Source: Przewalskia tangutica (taxonomy: Eukaryota > Streptophyta > Magnoliopsida > Solanales > Solanaceae). From it: a stretch of DNA of 64,000 nucleotides. The stretch is from contig CM056721.1 in the NCBI GenBank assembly GCA_029844215.1, forward strand, positions 131,717,254 through 131,781,253, in the 5' to 3' direction. Under the pieces are notes generated by a model. That model searched no databases, was not told where the DNA came from, and was given only the letters and a program-made list of their open reading frames with translations. This document shows positions 11,078 to 22,871 of the stretch, in pieces (the first letter of the stretch is position 1; each line of letters opens with the position of its first letter). The position numbers and the translations under genes were made by a program.

Positions 11078-11601
11078 CCCTAATTTTTATTTCATTTTCA
11101 GCCTTTTCTTTGCTGCGTTCTTGTCGTTCCTCTTCTTTCTCATTTGCAACTTTTCTCGTCACCTTGGAAACCTCATGATACAACCCCCCCCCCCAACGTC
11201 ACCGACTCTTCCTTCATCATCAAAGTCTATGTCAGATACGGTTTCCTCACCCCCCCCCAATCCCAACATAATTGTCAATTTCGAATTTTTCAGACTTGCA
11301 AGGTATGTAATAAAACTTTTGTTTTAAACTTTTAGGGTTTTCGATATTGATATTAATTACTAATTGTTGTGTTTTCGATTTTGAAAGTAGATTATTACAT
11401 TATGAGTTTGAATTAGGGTTTTGTATTTGTTTTCGGTAATTAAGGTTTTGTATTTGTTTTCGATAATTAGGATTTTCAATTCTTAGGGTTCAATTGTTGA
11501 TGCATGTAACTTTAATTAGGGTTTTGTATTTGCTTTGTTTTATTTTAATTCAATTTCATTTTAATTAAATAATTACATTTTCACTTTCAGAAATCTAATA
11601 A
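11078..11601 (+). other. 5' leader of the hAT element
   Basis: Two poly-C tracts (about 11186 and 11250) and recurrent 'ttagggttttgtatttg' phrases. A pyrimidine-rich acceptor 'ttttcactttcag' at about 11578-11590 precedes the likely transposase start at 11602, so a 5' UTR intron is possible. Confidence 0.5.
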
Positions 11602-13960
11602 ATGACTTTCTCTTTTGTCGATTCATCAGATACTCTCCAGTTTAATAATTCTGATGATGACTTGGGGTTGGGGTTTGAGATCACAATGTCTGACAATGAT
11701 GAAGATGAATAGGCAGGAGGCTTGGGTATGCTTGATTTGTTAAAGTCAGTTGAGGATAATCTAAATGAGGCCCAAGGGGTACCCGTACAACAACAACAGT
11801 CTCAAACTGTTGAACTTGAAGTTGAAGGTGGTGCTGGAGATTGTTTACGTACTCCTGAACCATCAAGCAGATCAAATGTCTGAAATCACATGGATCCAAT
11901 TACAATGCCTTCTGGTGAAAAGAAGAACAAATGCAGACATTGCAATAAATTACTGTCAGTTCAAGCCAAAGGCACTACTTCTCACTTACTGAGGCATTTG
12001 AATGAAGCCTGTCCTTTCAGGCACAAGCATTTTCCAAAACCAATCCATGGAGATAAGTCAGATAAGTCTAAACAAACTCAGATTTTTGGTGTTGTTATTT
12101 CTGAAGGGGAAAGTTCTGTTCAAACTTTTGTGTTTAGCTTTGATAAAGTCAAAACACTAGCTGCTCATTTGGTTTTGGCTCATGAGTACCCCTTTAGTAT
12201 TGTTGAACATAGGGTCTTTAATGAATTCTTGAAGGCTTATACTCCTTACTACAAAAAGATTAGTAGATGAATGGTTAGAAAAGAATGTTTTACTTTGTTT
12301 GAGAAAGAAATGGAGAGATTAAAAGGGCTTTTAGCCAAAGTAAGTAGAGTTATTTTGACAACTGATTGCTGGTGGTCAGGTGTTCAAAGAATAGGCTATA
12401 TGGTAGTCACATGTCATTTCATTGATAGGAATTGGACTTTACAGAAGATAGTACTCTCTTTTGTAAATGTCCCTCCACCACACAATGGAAAATTTGGCCA
12501 AAGAAGTTCATACAGTTTGTAATGTTTATGGATTAGTGATAAAATCCACTCTGTTACTGTTGACAATGCCTCTGCCAATGATGTTTGTATTTCAATTCTA
12601 AAAAAAGATCACAATAAACACTCAAATTTTGTTTTGGATGGGAAATTATTCCATGTTAGATGTTGTGCCCATATTATAATTTTTTTAGTGAGGGATGAGT
12701 TGAAAGAGATAGATTCCATTGTTGAGGTTGTTAGGGAAGAAGTGAAATATCTATTTGGATCAGAACAGACTTGGTTCTTTCAATGAACATAGATTGAATC
12801 TGAAACTACCCCCAAATAAATTAGTATTAGATAATAACACTAGATGGAATTCCACTTAAGTTATGCTATCTACTGCTTACAATTACAAAGAGTGTTTCAC
12901 TAAATATGGGGAGGAGGATGAATATTTTGAGAGATATGTGCCAAGTGATGCAGAATGGGCACAAGTTCATGAAGTTTGTCAATTCCTTGAGATTTTTATT
13001 GATGTTACAAATTTGATAAGTAGATGTAATTATCCAACAGTTAACTTATTTTTGTTGGAGTTAAGTAGAATCAAAAAATTAATCAATGCTCAGTTGGATG
13101 TTACAAGTAAAAAGAATATGCAAAATATGGCTAGGAGAATGACCCTTAAGTTTGATAAATATTGGGAAGAGTGTGATATCTTGTTATCATTTGGCTCAAT
13201 TTTAGATCCTAGGTATAAGAAGGGAATGATCACTTATGTCTATACATTCATGTATCCGGATGATTACCAAAAAAGGATTGAAATGGTTGAAAAACAGTTT
13301 ACTAATATGCATGAACAATATGTTCAAATATATGGTGACCCTAATGGGAAAGGGGAAGAATCATATAATTCCTATATGAAACAACCTCTCTCCTCAACTG
13401 TTAGAAAAAGAAAATTTGATCATTTCATGATGAAGATGCAATCTAAAGGGAAGGGAAAATGATTTGGAAATATATCTTGATGAAATTTGTTTTCCAAATG
13501 TTGCCAATTTTGATGCCTTGACTTGGTGGAAATGAAATGAGAGGAAGTATAGTGTTATTTCTAAGATGGCTATGAACATCTTATCAATCTCTATCATTAC
13601 AGTAGCTTCTAAGTCTACTTTTAGTGCTGGAGGGAGAGTTATTGATAAGAAGAGAGCCTCAATGAGAAGAGACACTATTGAAGTGTTACTTTGTGGTGGT
13701 GACTGGATCAAAGAGGCTTATAGAATTAGGAGTGTTAAGGAGGTAAAATATCTAATTCTCTATGCTTTAATTTCTTATTTAATCTTGTAAGTTGTAACTA
13801 TTTAATGTTTGTTAACTATTTTTTATGATTTCAGGGTAATGATGATCCAGTGGAGTTGGAATATGAATCAGAATATGAAATGAAAGACCCTAATGCAGTT
13901 CCCGTAATTCGATTCTGTACTTATAACATTACGGTTTTAAACGTTACCTATGTTGCTCGT
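11602..13960 (+). pseudogene. hAT transposase (BED finger, RNase-H fold, C-terminal dimerisation), broken
   Basis: I place the start at 11602 (MTFSFVDSSDTL) because 11602-12522 stays in one frame apart from stops. A BED-type finger is at 11920-12020 (KCRHCNKLL, TTSHLLRHL). The catalytic-core region follows with ILTTDCWWSG, then VTVDNASANDVCISIL and FHVRCCAHII (about 12340-12700, frameshifted). Middle segment 12863-13462 includes VCQFLEIFIDVTNLIS and ILDPRYK. The C-terminal dimerisation block is at 13566-13742 (ISIITVASKSTFSAGGRV). A GT..AG intron at about 13743-13834 seems to separate the last exon (starts GNDDPVELEYESEYE). Stops at 11710, 11881 and 12268 and frameshifts near 12522 and 12785 make it inactive. 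Confidence 0.88.
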
Positions 13961-13994
13961 TATTACGTAATTCGATTACAGTAATTGATTACGG

Positions 13995-14745
13995 TTTGAC
14001 TATGAAATGAAAGACCCTCATGTTTTGTAATAGTGATACAAGTTTGTGAGATGTGACATGTGCTGCCTGCAGTTTATATGTTGAGTGAAAAATGATGGAT
14101 TCATGTTATATTTCTGATTTCCTTCTCACTTATAATTCTGCTGAGTAACCTTGTTTCGTTACATACTTGGTTACTATACAATGCTATGGAAAAATGATGA
14201 AACAATTCTGATTTCCACTATCCTATTGCCTGTTGCCTTTGGAAAAAAATTGAAATAATTTACAATGTTGCCTTGCCTGTTGGAAAAAATATATGCATTT
14301 GTAATAGTAATATAACATGAGGGTCTTTCATTTCATATTCAAACCAGAACTGAATTACTAGAACTGAATAAACAACATTTCAACCAGAATATAAGTTTGT
14401 GAGATGTGAGTATGTGACATGTGCTGTCTGCAGTTTATATGTTGAGTGAAAGATGATTGATTCATGTTGTATTTCTGATTTCCTTCTCACTTGTAATTCT
14501 GCTGAGTAACCTTGTTGCCTTACATACTTGGTTATTATACAATGCTATGAAAAAATGATGAAACAATTCTGATTTCCACTATCCTGTTGCATGTTGCCTT
14601 TGGAGAAAAATTGAAATGATTTACAATGTTGCCTTGCCTGTTGAAAATATTATATGCATTTGTAATAGTGATATAACATGAGGGTCTTTCATTTCATATT
14701 CAAATCAGAACTGAATTACCAGAACTGAATAGGCAACATGTTGAA
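13995..14745. repeat. Tandem duplication of ~358 bp within the hAT element
   Basis: The block with 'gtgagatgtgacatgtgct' near 14045 returns near 14400. 'atgagggtctttcatttcat' at 14318 returns at 14677, a period near 358 bp. The copies differ at scattered bases and small indels. Confidence 0.85.
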
Positions 14746-15179
14746 TTACCTGCAGACTGCAGTTTATATGTTGAATTACCAGAACTGAATATGCAACATT
14801 TGCAATAAGTAATAGTGAATTCACTTTCATTAATGATGTGTTGTTGACTTGTTGCCTGTTGCCTTTGATGCATGTTCTGAAAGATGAAAATAAAGATGAA
14901 ACCTCACTTGGCCAAGAACAAAGCCCTATACCTCTTTCACATCCCATGGTTGCCCAATCCTCAAAGGGAACTACCAAGCCACCAAGCAACAATTTGAAGA
15001 AGAAGCAAAACCAAACCAAAATGCGGAGAAGAACTTGAGTATTTTGGGATTGTTGTTTTTGGGAGAATATTGTAATAACTAATATGTAGACAAGTCTCAC
15101 ACACTATTACTTATTTTGCAAATTGATATGGGCTGTGAATATGTGGACTAAGTAGATAGTGCACTAGAATACAGTTTAA

Positions 15180-15428
15180 AGGGTTGTGAATATGGAAAAA
15201 ATCACTTAGTTTGTACTGTTTTTTTCGGATCGGACTTTTTCGAATATTCAATCCGATTTTTCGAATCGGATCGAACCTAAAATGCTAAAAAATAAATTCG
15301 AACCCGAATTGAGCTTCAGATTTTAAGATTCGCCAAATTCGAATCGAATCGAACCTAGGGTTCAAAAAATTTCGAATCAAATAAAATAATGCTATTATTT
15401 GATAGGGTTCGGCTCGGTAACAGGCCTA
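15180..15428. repeat. Subterminal repeats of the hAT element
   Basis: Multiple ATCCGATT, TTCGAATC and GGATCG motifs in both orientations, matching a shorter set at 10905-11040. These are typical transposase-binding zones of hAT elements. Confidence 0.75.
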
Positions 15429-15436
15429 CACGGGTG

Positions 15437-15686
15437 TGCTTGTTGTCCTGAAAAATTTTCCTCAAACGATTCCACAAGTCACAGGCTGTGGAGTCAGATT
15501 TCATGATAGTAAGAAGTAGATCCTGAGAAATACTACCATATATCCATTGTTTGACACCGGCGTCTAGACGACGCCAAGTGGAATCATCAACCTCCGAATG
15601 GGGATATGGTTCTTGATGTTGGAAACAGTGAGAGCGGGATGAAAAGAGGGTGACGACTTGGTGGTGGAATTTGTGGAGGTAGAAGA
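15437..15686 (-). pseudogene. Copia gag, middle part
   Basis: Continuation of the Copia gag between the hAT insertion and the family A LTR. Minus-strand sequence encodes segments such as LWNRLRKIF and WRRLDAGVKQWIYGS, typical of the N-terminal half of UBN2-type gag. Confidence 0.75.
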
Positions 15687-17382
15687 TGTTACACCCCGTA
15701 ATTTTAGGACAATAAATTGAGAACGTAATTAAGATAATAAGATTCGGGTATTGAAAATAAAATATATTTACGTATGCTATTACGGAATAATTTTGGATAT
15801 AACATATGTGACGACGAGAATTAATACTAGTGGTTGAATTTTTCTCAATAGGGGTTAAGGACTATGTTGTGTAAAATAAAATCTTGACATTAAGAATAGG
15901 TGCATTTCGAAATTTTCAGATTTTTAAGCTAAGTATGGATTAAATTTAGTAGAAGGATGATAAGTGGGAGACTAGTGGAATACAAATGGCACCTTGTGCC
16001 CTCCAAGTGGCAAAAACACACCACATGCAAGACTTTTTCAGCCCTTAAAACCTTGTGCCTCTCATTTCCCTCCCCTTTGGTCGAAAACCACTCCTCTCTC
16101 ATCCTCCATTCTCTCCTCTTCCAAAAACAGATTTTTCTTGACTTCCATAGCTAAGTTAGAGACCAAACCAACTCCCATTCCAAGATTAAGTTCTTCTACT
16201 AAGTTCTAGCCATGGTGAACTCCTAAAACAGTGAGTCACGATACATGTTGGACGAGAATGGCCCAAGAAACTTCAAGCTTTGGAGATGAACATTTTGGAA
16301 GAAAAACATGCAAGTAGGATGAATTTAAGCTCATAAGGAAGGCATGCATGCCATTGGAAGTTGAAGAAATGGTGCCAAATAGGTGCAGTGAATGTCGAGA
16401 GCTATAGGGACTGTTTTGGCTAATCTAAGGTAAGAATTCTTGCTTTTATAGAGTATTTGGAAGTTAAGTGATGTTGTAGTTAAGAGATAAACTCATGTTA
16501 AAGAGGAATTGGAAATAAGAGAATGTATGTGATTGTTGTTGATGTTGTTGAGCCGATTGGAATTGTTGTTACCGATTTGAGTATGATTGTTGTTGTTGTT
16601 ATTATCGTCACTAATTGCATGTTAAATATTGAAGGAAATCTTGATATCTAAAGTTAAAATGGTTTAGATTAAAGTGTTGAAATATGAATTGGATTTTAAG
16701 GGGTTATGAAAAGAGTTTTGGTAATAAGTCTTGTGGCCGAGACATGTATGAAATTGTTGGACATGGTTATGTTGTATTTAGGGGCTGTTTTGTTGAGATT
16801 ATAATGCTGGAATTATAAGTTATGCACATGTATATACATTGTTGTAATTGATAACATATGTCCTAAAGGAATTAAGGTATAGAAGGTTGAACATTGCACT
16901 CTCATTGTTGTTTGAATATGGACTGTTTCAATGGACTGTTTTAAGATTGTTTTAATATGGATTAAGGGGCTGGATTAACATGAGAAATAGGTGTATTAAT
17001 CACCTGGTTGTTGTATTTATTGTACTCCTCGAATGTAAAGAGAAAGAATGTAAAAGGTAGTGTATATCGGATATATGAGACTGTTTTGGTATATCCTTGA
17101 GTTGTGTCTTGTTATTAGTATTATTGGCCTTGTTTGTAAGTTGTGGAGGTGTGTATAAATAGGAAAAGTGCTGCCCAATTTTATATAACAAGAGAGTCAT
17201 CATTCGATACGTATAAAGTATACTAGTAATCATAGAGTTGACGGACATGTTATTATTATTATAGGTTGAAGTGCTAGACGAGACGTAATTTAAATATTGA
17301 GTTGGTTAGTTCGACAATAAGGTATGTGAAACTATCATTTCTTCTTTTGGCATGGTTTATTTAAAGTGAGTGTACGGCGGAC

Positions 17383-18776
17383 TGTTACGATATTTCTAAG
17401 TGCTTACGCAAGTGTACGTATCGTTCAAATAATAAAGATCTGTAAGACCGAGTTTATCGTCCACAGAGACTGGTTTATTAAGTACCGATTATCTATCCTA
17501 TGGTATCTATTTGGCAATCGTTCTTTTGTTTGAGAATTATAACTAAGAATTATGACTAAGTGCATGAAATAAACTAAAGATTATAAGACTTTGGGTTTAT
17601 AACAGTTATGAAGGAAATATGGTTCCAATCTCCTCAACTATCCACTTTTTCACGTGTTAATGCAATGCTAATGATTCTTCTACTTATTAAGATAGTCGGT
17701 TAACTAATCTGTCATTATATTCCGGTTAGGACATACAAGAGCTCAGCCTAGTGCAGAAACCTTATATATTTCTATGATTAGTTTTACCACACAAGAGAAT
17801 TAAGAACAGTAACCTTAATTACTACACAAGTATCGGGGTACTTTCGTCCACGATTTTAACATATGTCTAGACAATTACAGCATATTCAAATCTCACCTTT
17901 TATACTTTTGATTCGAAATCATATAAGTGATGACAATTAATAGCTAGTTAATTATCAAGCAATCATAACACTATTGAATAGATTTTAATATGCTGAAGAA
18001 GAAATCAATAATCAATGCATTAACTATATGGAAGAGCTTCAAGAAGATTCGATGGAAACCCCATTAAAGTATTTAGCTCCTAAACATTGTCATGTCAAAA
18101 CTAAATTACAATTCAACATAAACTGAAATAAAGTAAAGGAAAGAAAATAACTTGAACAATGAGATGTCTCCAATTGTGTCTTGCCTCCTTTTCTCCTCTC
18201 CAAAGTTGTGTTTAGAATATAGTATAGAATATGGTATATGGTCAGGGTTTTAGGGATTTTATAGCTAGGAAAAGTTGTCTCTCGGACCCCAAAAACCCTC
18301 TCAAATTCGGCCAAGGAAACCTGAAAATTACGCGTCGGCACCGCGGTGCTAATTCAGCCAAAATCACTGGAAGTTACTGGAATGGAGGCACCTAGGTGCC
18401 TTCGACGGTGATTCAGTTTCGGACTTTCTGGAAATATTACGCCTCGATGCCAATTCTTCTGACCGCGGTTCTATGGCACGGCGGTGCTGCTTGGCCAGGC
18501 ACCGCGGTGCCTCTGTGATTTTTGTCCGGAATTTGCCAGATTTCTTCTGTTCTTCTGTTCTTCTTGGCACTTCTTAGGCTTTATTCCTTGGGTTGTGCTT
18601 GTGCAATTTTCATCCTCAATTAAGCTCATTTCATCCTCAAAAGTGGTATCTTCTCCTTTATGACCGCTGTGACACAAACGAAAGAAAAACACACCTAACA
18701 CTATACTAAATGCAAAATAAAAGAGTAAAATATTAACTAAAAAGGACTCACAAGAGTGCATAAAATACACTCAACA
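17383..18776 (-). repeat. Athila 3' LTR (1394 bp)
   Basis: Outer end TGTTACGA at 17383, inner end ctcaaca at 18776. Compared with 22872-26149 it is complete. It contains the GC-palindrome cluster 18337-18511. Confidence 0.9.
18337..18511. other. GC-palindrome cluster in Athila LTR
   Basis: GGCACCGCGGTGCT at 18337-18350 (one base off a perfect palindrome). GGCACCTAGGTGCC (18387-18400) and GGCACCGCGGTGCC (18498-18511) are perfect. Partial forms lie at about 18461-18488. This lies 266-440 bp from the LTR start (minus sense). Confidence 0.9.
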
Positions 18777-20261
18777 AACACTCTCAAACTTACACTTTAC
18801 TCGCCCTCGAGTAAAGCACTAAACAAAAACAAAAAAATAAAAACAAAGACTCTATGAAATGGATCAAGTAGCTATAACAATGCTTCTTCAAAATTATGAT
18901 TGAAAGTTGAGATAATATGTTAGAACATACATAGCATGAATATTTATCAATCTAGAATTTCAAGTTAGATATTTCGCAAATTCACTTAGATCATGATCAA
19001 CGGAAATACAAACACCTAACCTATGCATGTCAATTTCATTCCATCTTTTCCAAAATTCTATAGATCAATTTACTTGTTATTCTCCACTATTAGACATACA
19101 CATTAAAGATCATCAGGGCTTTCAAGGGCTGTAATGTAGGCTTAGACAGGGGTAGATAAAAATAGGCATTTAGGCTCAAATTACGTACCATAAGCATTTT
19201 TCATTCAACTCTTTTTCCTTCTTTTTGACTTTCTTTTCAGTATCATACCTGTTTTTCCCTTCTTTTCTTTTGAGAGAACGAGACACATTATAAATAACAA
19301 GCACCCCCAAACTTAGGCTTTTGCATATTTTTCATTGGGGTGCATCAAATTTATACTCTCTTTTTTATTCTTTTTCAACACTTTTCATCCCAATAATTTC
19401 AATTATTACTTATGGCACAAATTGAGAATCATAGGGTGTCAAAGAAAGATCTTATTTTAGGCTCAAAGGGGCTGACTAGTGATACAATTTATGTCAGGAT
19501 AGATAATGAATGGTTAGAAAGACTATTAAAGAAATGTCTGAATCATCTCCCTAAACATGTAAATCTTAACTATTTCGCCTCAAATAACAAGCAAACAGAT
19601 TTTCTAGACATTTTTCAACCTTTCTTTCCATAACTAACACACATAGGCTAAGCATCAATATCCAAATAATTAGATGTCATGAATTTTTGGCATATCTAAC
19701 TTCAACACACAGATTTTTGCTTTCAATTCCATTAGATTATCCACTTTATTCACTCAATATCTTTAGCAACTATAACATGCTTGCTACATAAAAAAAATTA
19801 TGACTCATGAACACATAAAATAATAAAAAAAGACAACAAAAAGACTCAAAACAAAATAAGACACCCCTCCAAACTTAATCGACACATTGTCCCCAATGTG
19901 TGAAGACTAAAAATAAAGGGACAACTTACTGACACAACACAACGGTCATAACAGAGGTCTGGGAGGAAGGAAAATTTTTCTGTGCACACTGCCCGTGAGG
20001 GACCGCAGTTCTTTGGTCCACACACCGCAATGCTTATTCATGAAAAATCCTGCATGTCATCTGTCATCCAAAAACACTACATACCAGATCGTGAGACTGT
20101 TCAATATAAAATAAAACAAACTAAAACAAAAATTGAAATAGCATAATTTAAAACTTTGGGTTGCCTCCCAAGTAGCGCTGTCTTTAACGTCTTTTAGCCG
20201 GACGCATGTTACTTACTAGATCAAGGGGGTAGAGTGTCCCCTTCGCATATCCACTTTAGCA
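18777..20261 (-). other. 3' noncoding internal region of the Athila element
   Basis: Long untranslated block between protease and 3' LTR, shared with 235-1258. It includes the polypurine-side sequence near 18790 and the acttgggaggcaaccc phrase near 20160, found downstream of pol in plant Athila-group elements. I see no env-like ORF. Confidence 0.7.
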
Positions 20262-21185
20262 TCATTTTCCTCTTTTGTTTTTCACAGGGCTCATTTCAGG
20301 AGGATTCATTCCCTTGTTCTCATCCACAACATCATTTACGGGTGCATAATTCTTACCATCAAAGACATCAATACCCTTGGAACTTTCATGATGAGCCTTT
20401 TTATCAACTACACCAACAACAAAACATCTAGCATCGACTTGAGGTTCAGTGGGTTGCTTGAAAACTTTAAACACCATTTCCTCACCTTGAACTCTGAGCT
20501 TTAACTCCCTTTTTTCAACATCAATGAGAGCTCTCCATGTGGCTAGGAATGGTCTCCCAAGGATCATGGGCATATTTTCATCTTCATCCATGTCTAAAAT
20601 GAGGAAATCAGCAGGAAGGATGAATTTACCCACTTGTACCAACATATTTTCAATAATTCCTTGGAGATGCACAACTGAGCGATCAGCTAGTTGCAAGGTG
20701 ACTGTGGTTGGCTTTGCCTCCCCCAAACTAAGTCTTTAGAATACAGAGAGGGGCATTAGGTTGACACTTGCCCCCAAATCACATAAGGCTTGATTGCATG
20801 TCACATTCCCTATGGTGCAAGGTAGGGTGAAACTCTCTGGATCGTTCAACTTTGGGGGAAGCTTCTTCTGCAATATGGCACTGCACTCCTCTGTCAGCAC
20901 CACTGTCTCATAATCTGCCAGTTTCCTCTTCTTAAAAAGGATATCTTTCATGAACTTCACATACGCTGACATTTTCTCCAAGACTTCAATGAAATGAATG
21001 TTAATGTGCAGTTTTTTAAATACCTCCAAAAATTTTGAAAACTGCTTATCCACAGCCTTCTTCTGCAGTCTTTGAGGGTAAGGAATTTTGTTTGTGTACT
21101 CCATCATCACTGCGGGTGGAGCCTTCTCTAAAGTAGGGCGGTCATCAGTAACCCCCTCCTTTTCTACCTCAACTGTCTTCCCCAC
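20262..21185 (-). pseudogene. Athila gag-pol protease region
   Basis: An aspartic protease would process the retroelement polyprotein. 20736-21185 includes IPYPQRLQKKAVDKQFSKF, then LTEECSAILQKKLPPKLNDP, FTLPCTIG and the active-site motif LCDLGASVNLMP. After a stop at about 20727 the frame resumes in 20262-20726 with TVTLQLADRSVVHLQGII, ILDMDEDENMPMILGRPFLA and LKLRVQGEEMVFKVF. It aligns closely with 58765-59400 of the plus-strand Athila. After residue ~90 of the second piece the tail diverges from that element, and no RT follows. Confidence 0.9.
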
Positions 21186-21665
21186 ATCCTTTTATTTTTC
21201 AACCACTGGTCGGGGTGCCTCGCTTCTAATCGCTTCACTCTCAGATGATTGCTCGACATCGCTTCCTCGGGTTCATCACTGTGTTGCTAGGGAGGCTTCT
21301 TTGCGGTCTACTGTTCAGTTTATGTGCCAGTTGTCCCACATGTGTTTCCAAATTTCTAAGAGAAGACCTAGTCTCTGTCATGAACTGATGGGTCTCTGAC
21401 ATAAATTTTGTCTGAGTGTTGGCCAAGGATGAAATTGAGGACCTGGTTTCTGCCATGAATTGAGTCTGAGAGTTGGTCAAGGTCAACAATTCTGTTTTTT
21501 TGTCATCTGGCTTCTCTTGTGGATCTGGTGGGCTGAACTGCTGTGAGGATGATGCTTGAAATTATGGTTGCTACCCTTTTTCATTCTTCCATGAAAAGAT
21601 TGGGTGATTTCTCCACCCCGGATTGTATGTGTTAGAGTAGGGGTTGTTGTAGGGCCTCTGAAATT
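21186..21665 (-). pseudogene. Athila gag C-terminal spacer
   Basis: Repetitive segment ETRSSI / NLETHVGQLAHKLNSR (21241-21489), the coiled stretch at the gag-protease junction. Equivalent segments occur at 58450-58560 and 61560-61650. Frames are broken. Confidence 0.75.
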
Positions 21666-22706
21666 TTACACTGCTTGAACCTGCTCCATGGGCACATTAT
21701 TCGAGTCCACTACTTTACACCTATCAAAAGTATGGGGACCCCCACAAATTTTGCAACTCACAGGTGTCTGAACCACTTTAACTAACATGGTATTCTGCTG
21801 CATCTGCTTTGTCAAAGTGTCTACCTGTGCAATCAATGATGTGATAGCATCCAACTCATGAATCCCTGCCATTTTTCTGCTATTCAATGCTCTTTCATCT
21901 GCCCCCTGATGGTTGTTTGTGGCCATATCTTCTAACAGATCATGTGCCTTATTGACACTCTTTCTCATGAATGTTCCCCCTGCTGCAGCATCAATGATGG
22001 TACGAGTTGTACCACGCATCCCATTATAAAATATGTGGGCTAGCATCTACTTCTCAATCCCATGATGTGGGCACTTCCTCTGCAAATCTTTAAACCGCTC
22101 ACATGCATCATATAGTGATTCTCCCTATAGCTGATAGAAGTTATTCAACTCACCTCTGAGCTTTGCTGCTTTTGCTGGAGGGAAGAACTTGGCAAGAAAC
22201 TTCTGGGCTAAGTCTTGCCATGTGGTAATGGAGTTTGACTGTAATGAGTTCAGCCAGCACTTTTCTCTATCCCTGAGTGAGAATGGGAAGAGTCTCAACC
22301 GAATGACATCATCAGTAACACCATTATACTTAAAAGTTGCACACAGCTCCAGAAAATTTGCTAGATGCAAATGGGGATCTTCAGACGGTAGTCCCCCAAA
22401 CTGAACTAAGGTTTGAACCATGTGCAATATGGTTGGTTTGATTTCAAAATTGATGGCTTCAACAGCTGGAAGCCTGATGCAAGTCTGTACCCCTGTAATT
22501 GTAGGCATCACATAGTCCCCTAAGCTCCTTTCTGCAGGGACTTGTCTTAAGACAGGCGGTAACTCATCATCCACCAAATTGTTATTTCGCTGATCTCCCA
22601 TTGCTAACAAATCAGCTGCTCTCTTTTCTTTCTTGTTCTGTCTGCACAATCTCTCAATGTCAGGGTTCAGAGGGGTAGATATTTCAGCTCTTCTCCTACT
22701 TCGCAT
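21666..22706 (-). pseudogene. Athila gag (Retrotrans_gag domain plus zinc knuckle)
   Basis: Structural capsid protein. 22125-22706 starts MRSRRRAEISTPLNP and contains the Retrotrans_gag signature (LRLFPFSLRDREKCWLNSL, WQDLAQKFLAKFFPP). 21666-22046 continues with FYNGMRGTTRTIIDAAAGG and a knuckle, CKICGGPHTFDRC. Two in-frame stops separate them (at about 22122 and 22047), at positions where relatives have Gln and Trp, consistent with C-to-T/G-to-A change. Gag starts about 140 bp from the primer site. Confidence 0.92.
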
Positions 22707-22847
22707 AAACTAAGAACCTGAGACTAATCAAAAATAGCAAAAAGATCACGACAAACAACACTAAAGCAAAAATAAAAAATAAAAAAACTGAAAATAAAAA
22801 CCAAATTAGAAATAAAAATAGATAAATCGATATTAACAGTACTCCAG

Positions 22848-22865
22848 TCCCCGGCAACGGCGCCA
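22848..22865 (-). other. Primer-binding site (Asp-tRNA type)
   Basis: Minus-strand TGGCGCCGTTGCCGGGGA, the Athila-type primer site, 6 bp from the LTR end at 22872. Confidence 0.9.
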
Positions 22866-22871
22866 AAAACT

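Larger units (their letters stand above)
10887..15428 (+). mobile_element. hAT transposon with TIRs and 8-bp target duplication
   Basis: Left TIR TAGGGCTGTTACCGAGCC starts at 10887. The right end at 15428 reads TAGGCCTGTTACCGAGCC on the other strand (one mismatch). The flanks are cacgagtg (10879-10886) and cacgggtg (15429-15436), an 8-bp duplication with one difference, as expected for hAT. It sits in the gag of the minus-strand Copia element, whose reading resumes on the other side. Total 4542 bp. It carries a broken transposase in the middle and GATTCGAA/ATCCGA-like subterminal repeats at both ends. Confidence 0.92.

Noticed and set aside
14705..15100. Minus-strand ORF in the hAT element
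   Set aside because: It lies over the tandem duplication and subterminal area, with a biased composition and no family similarity.
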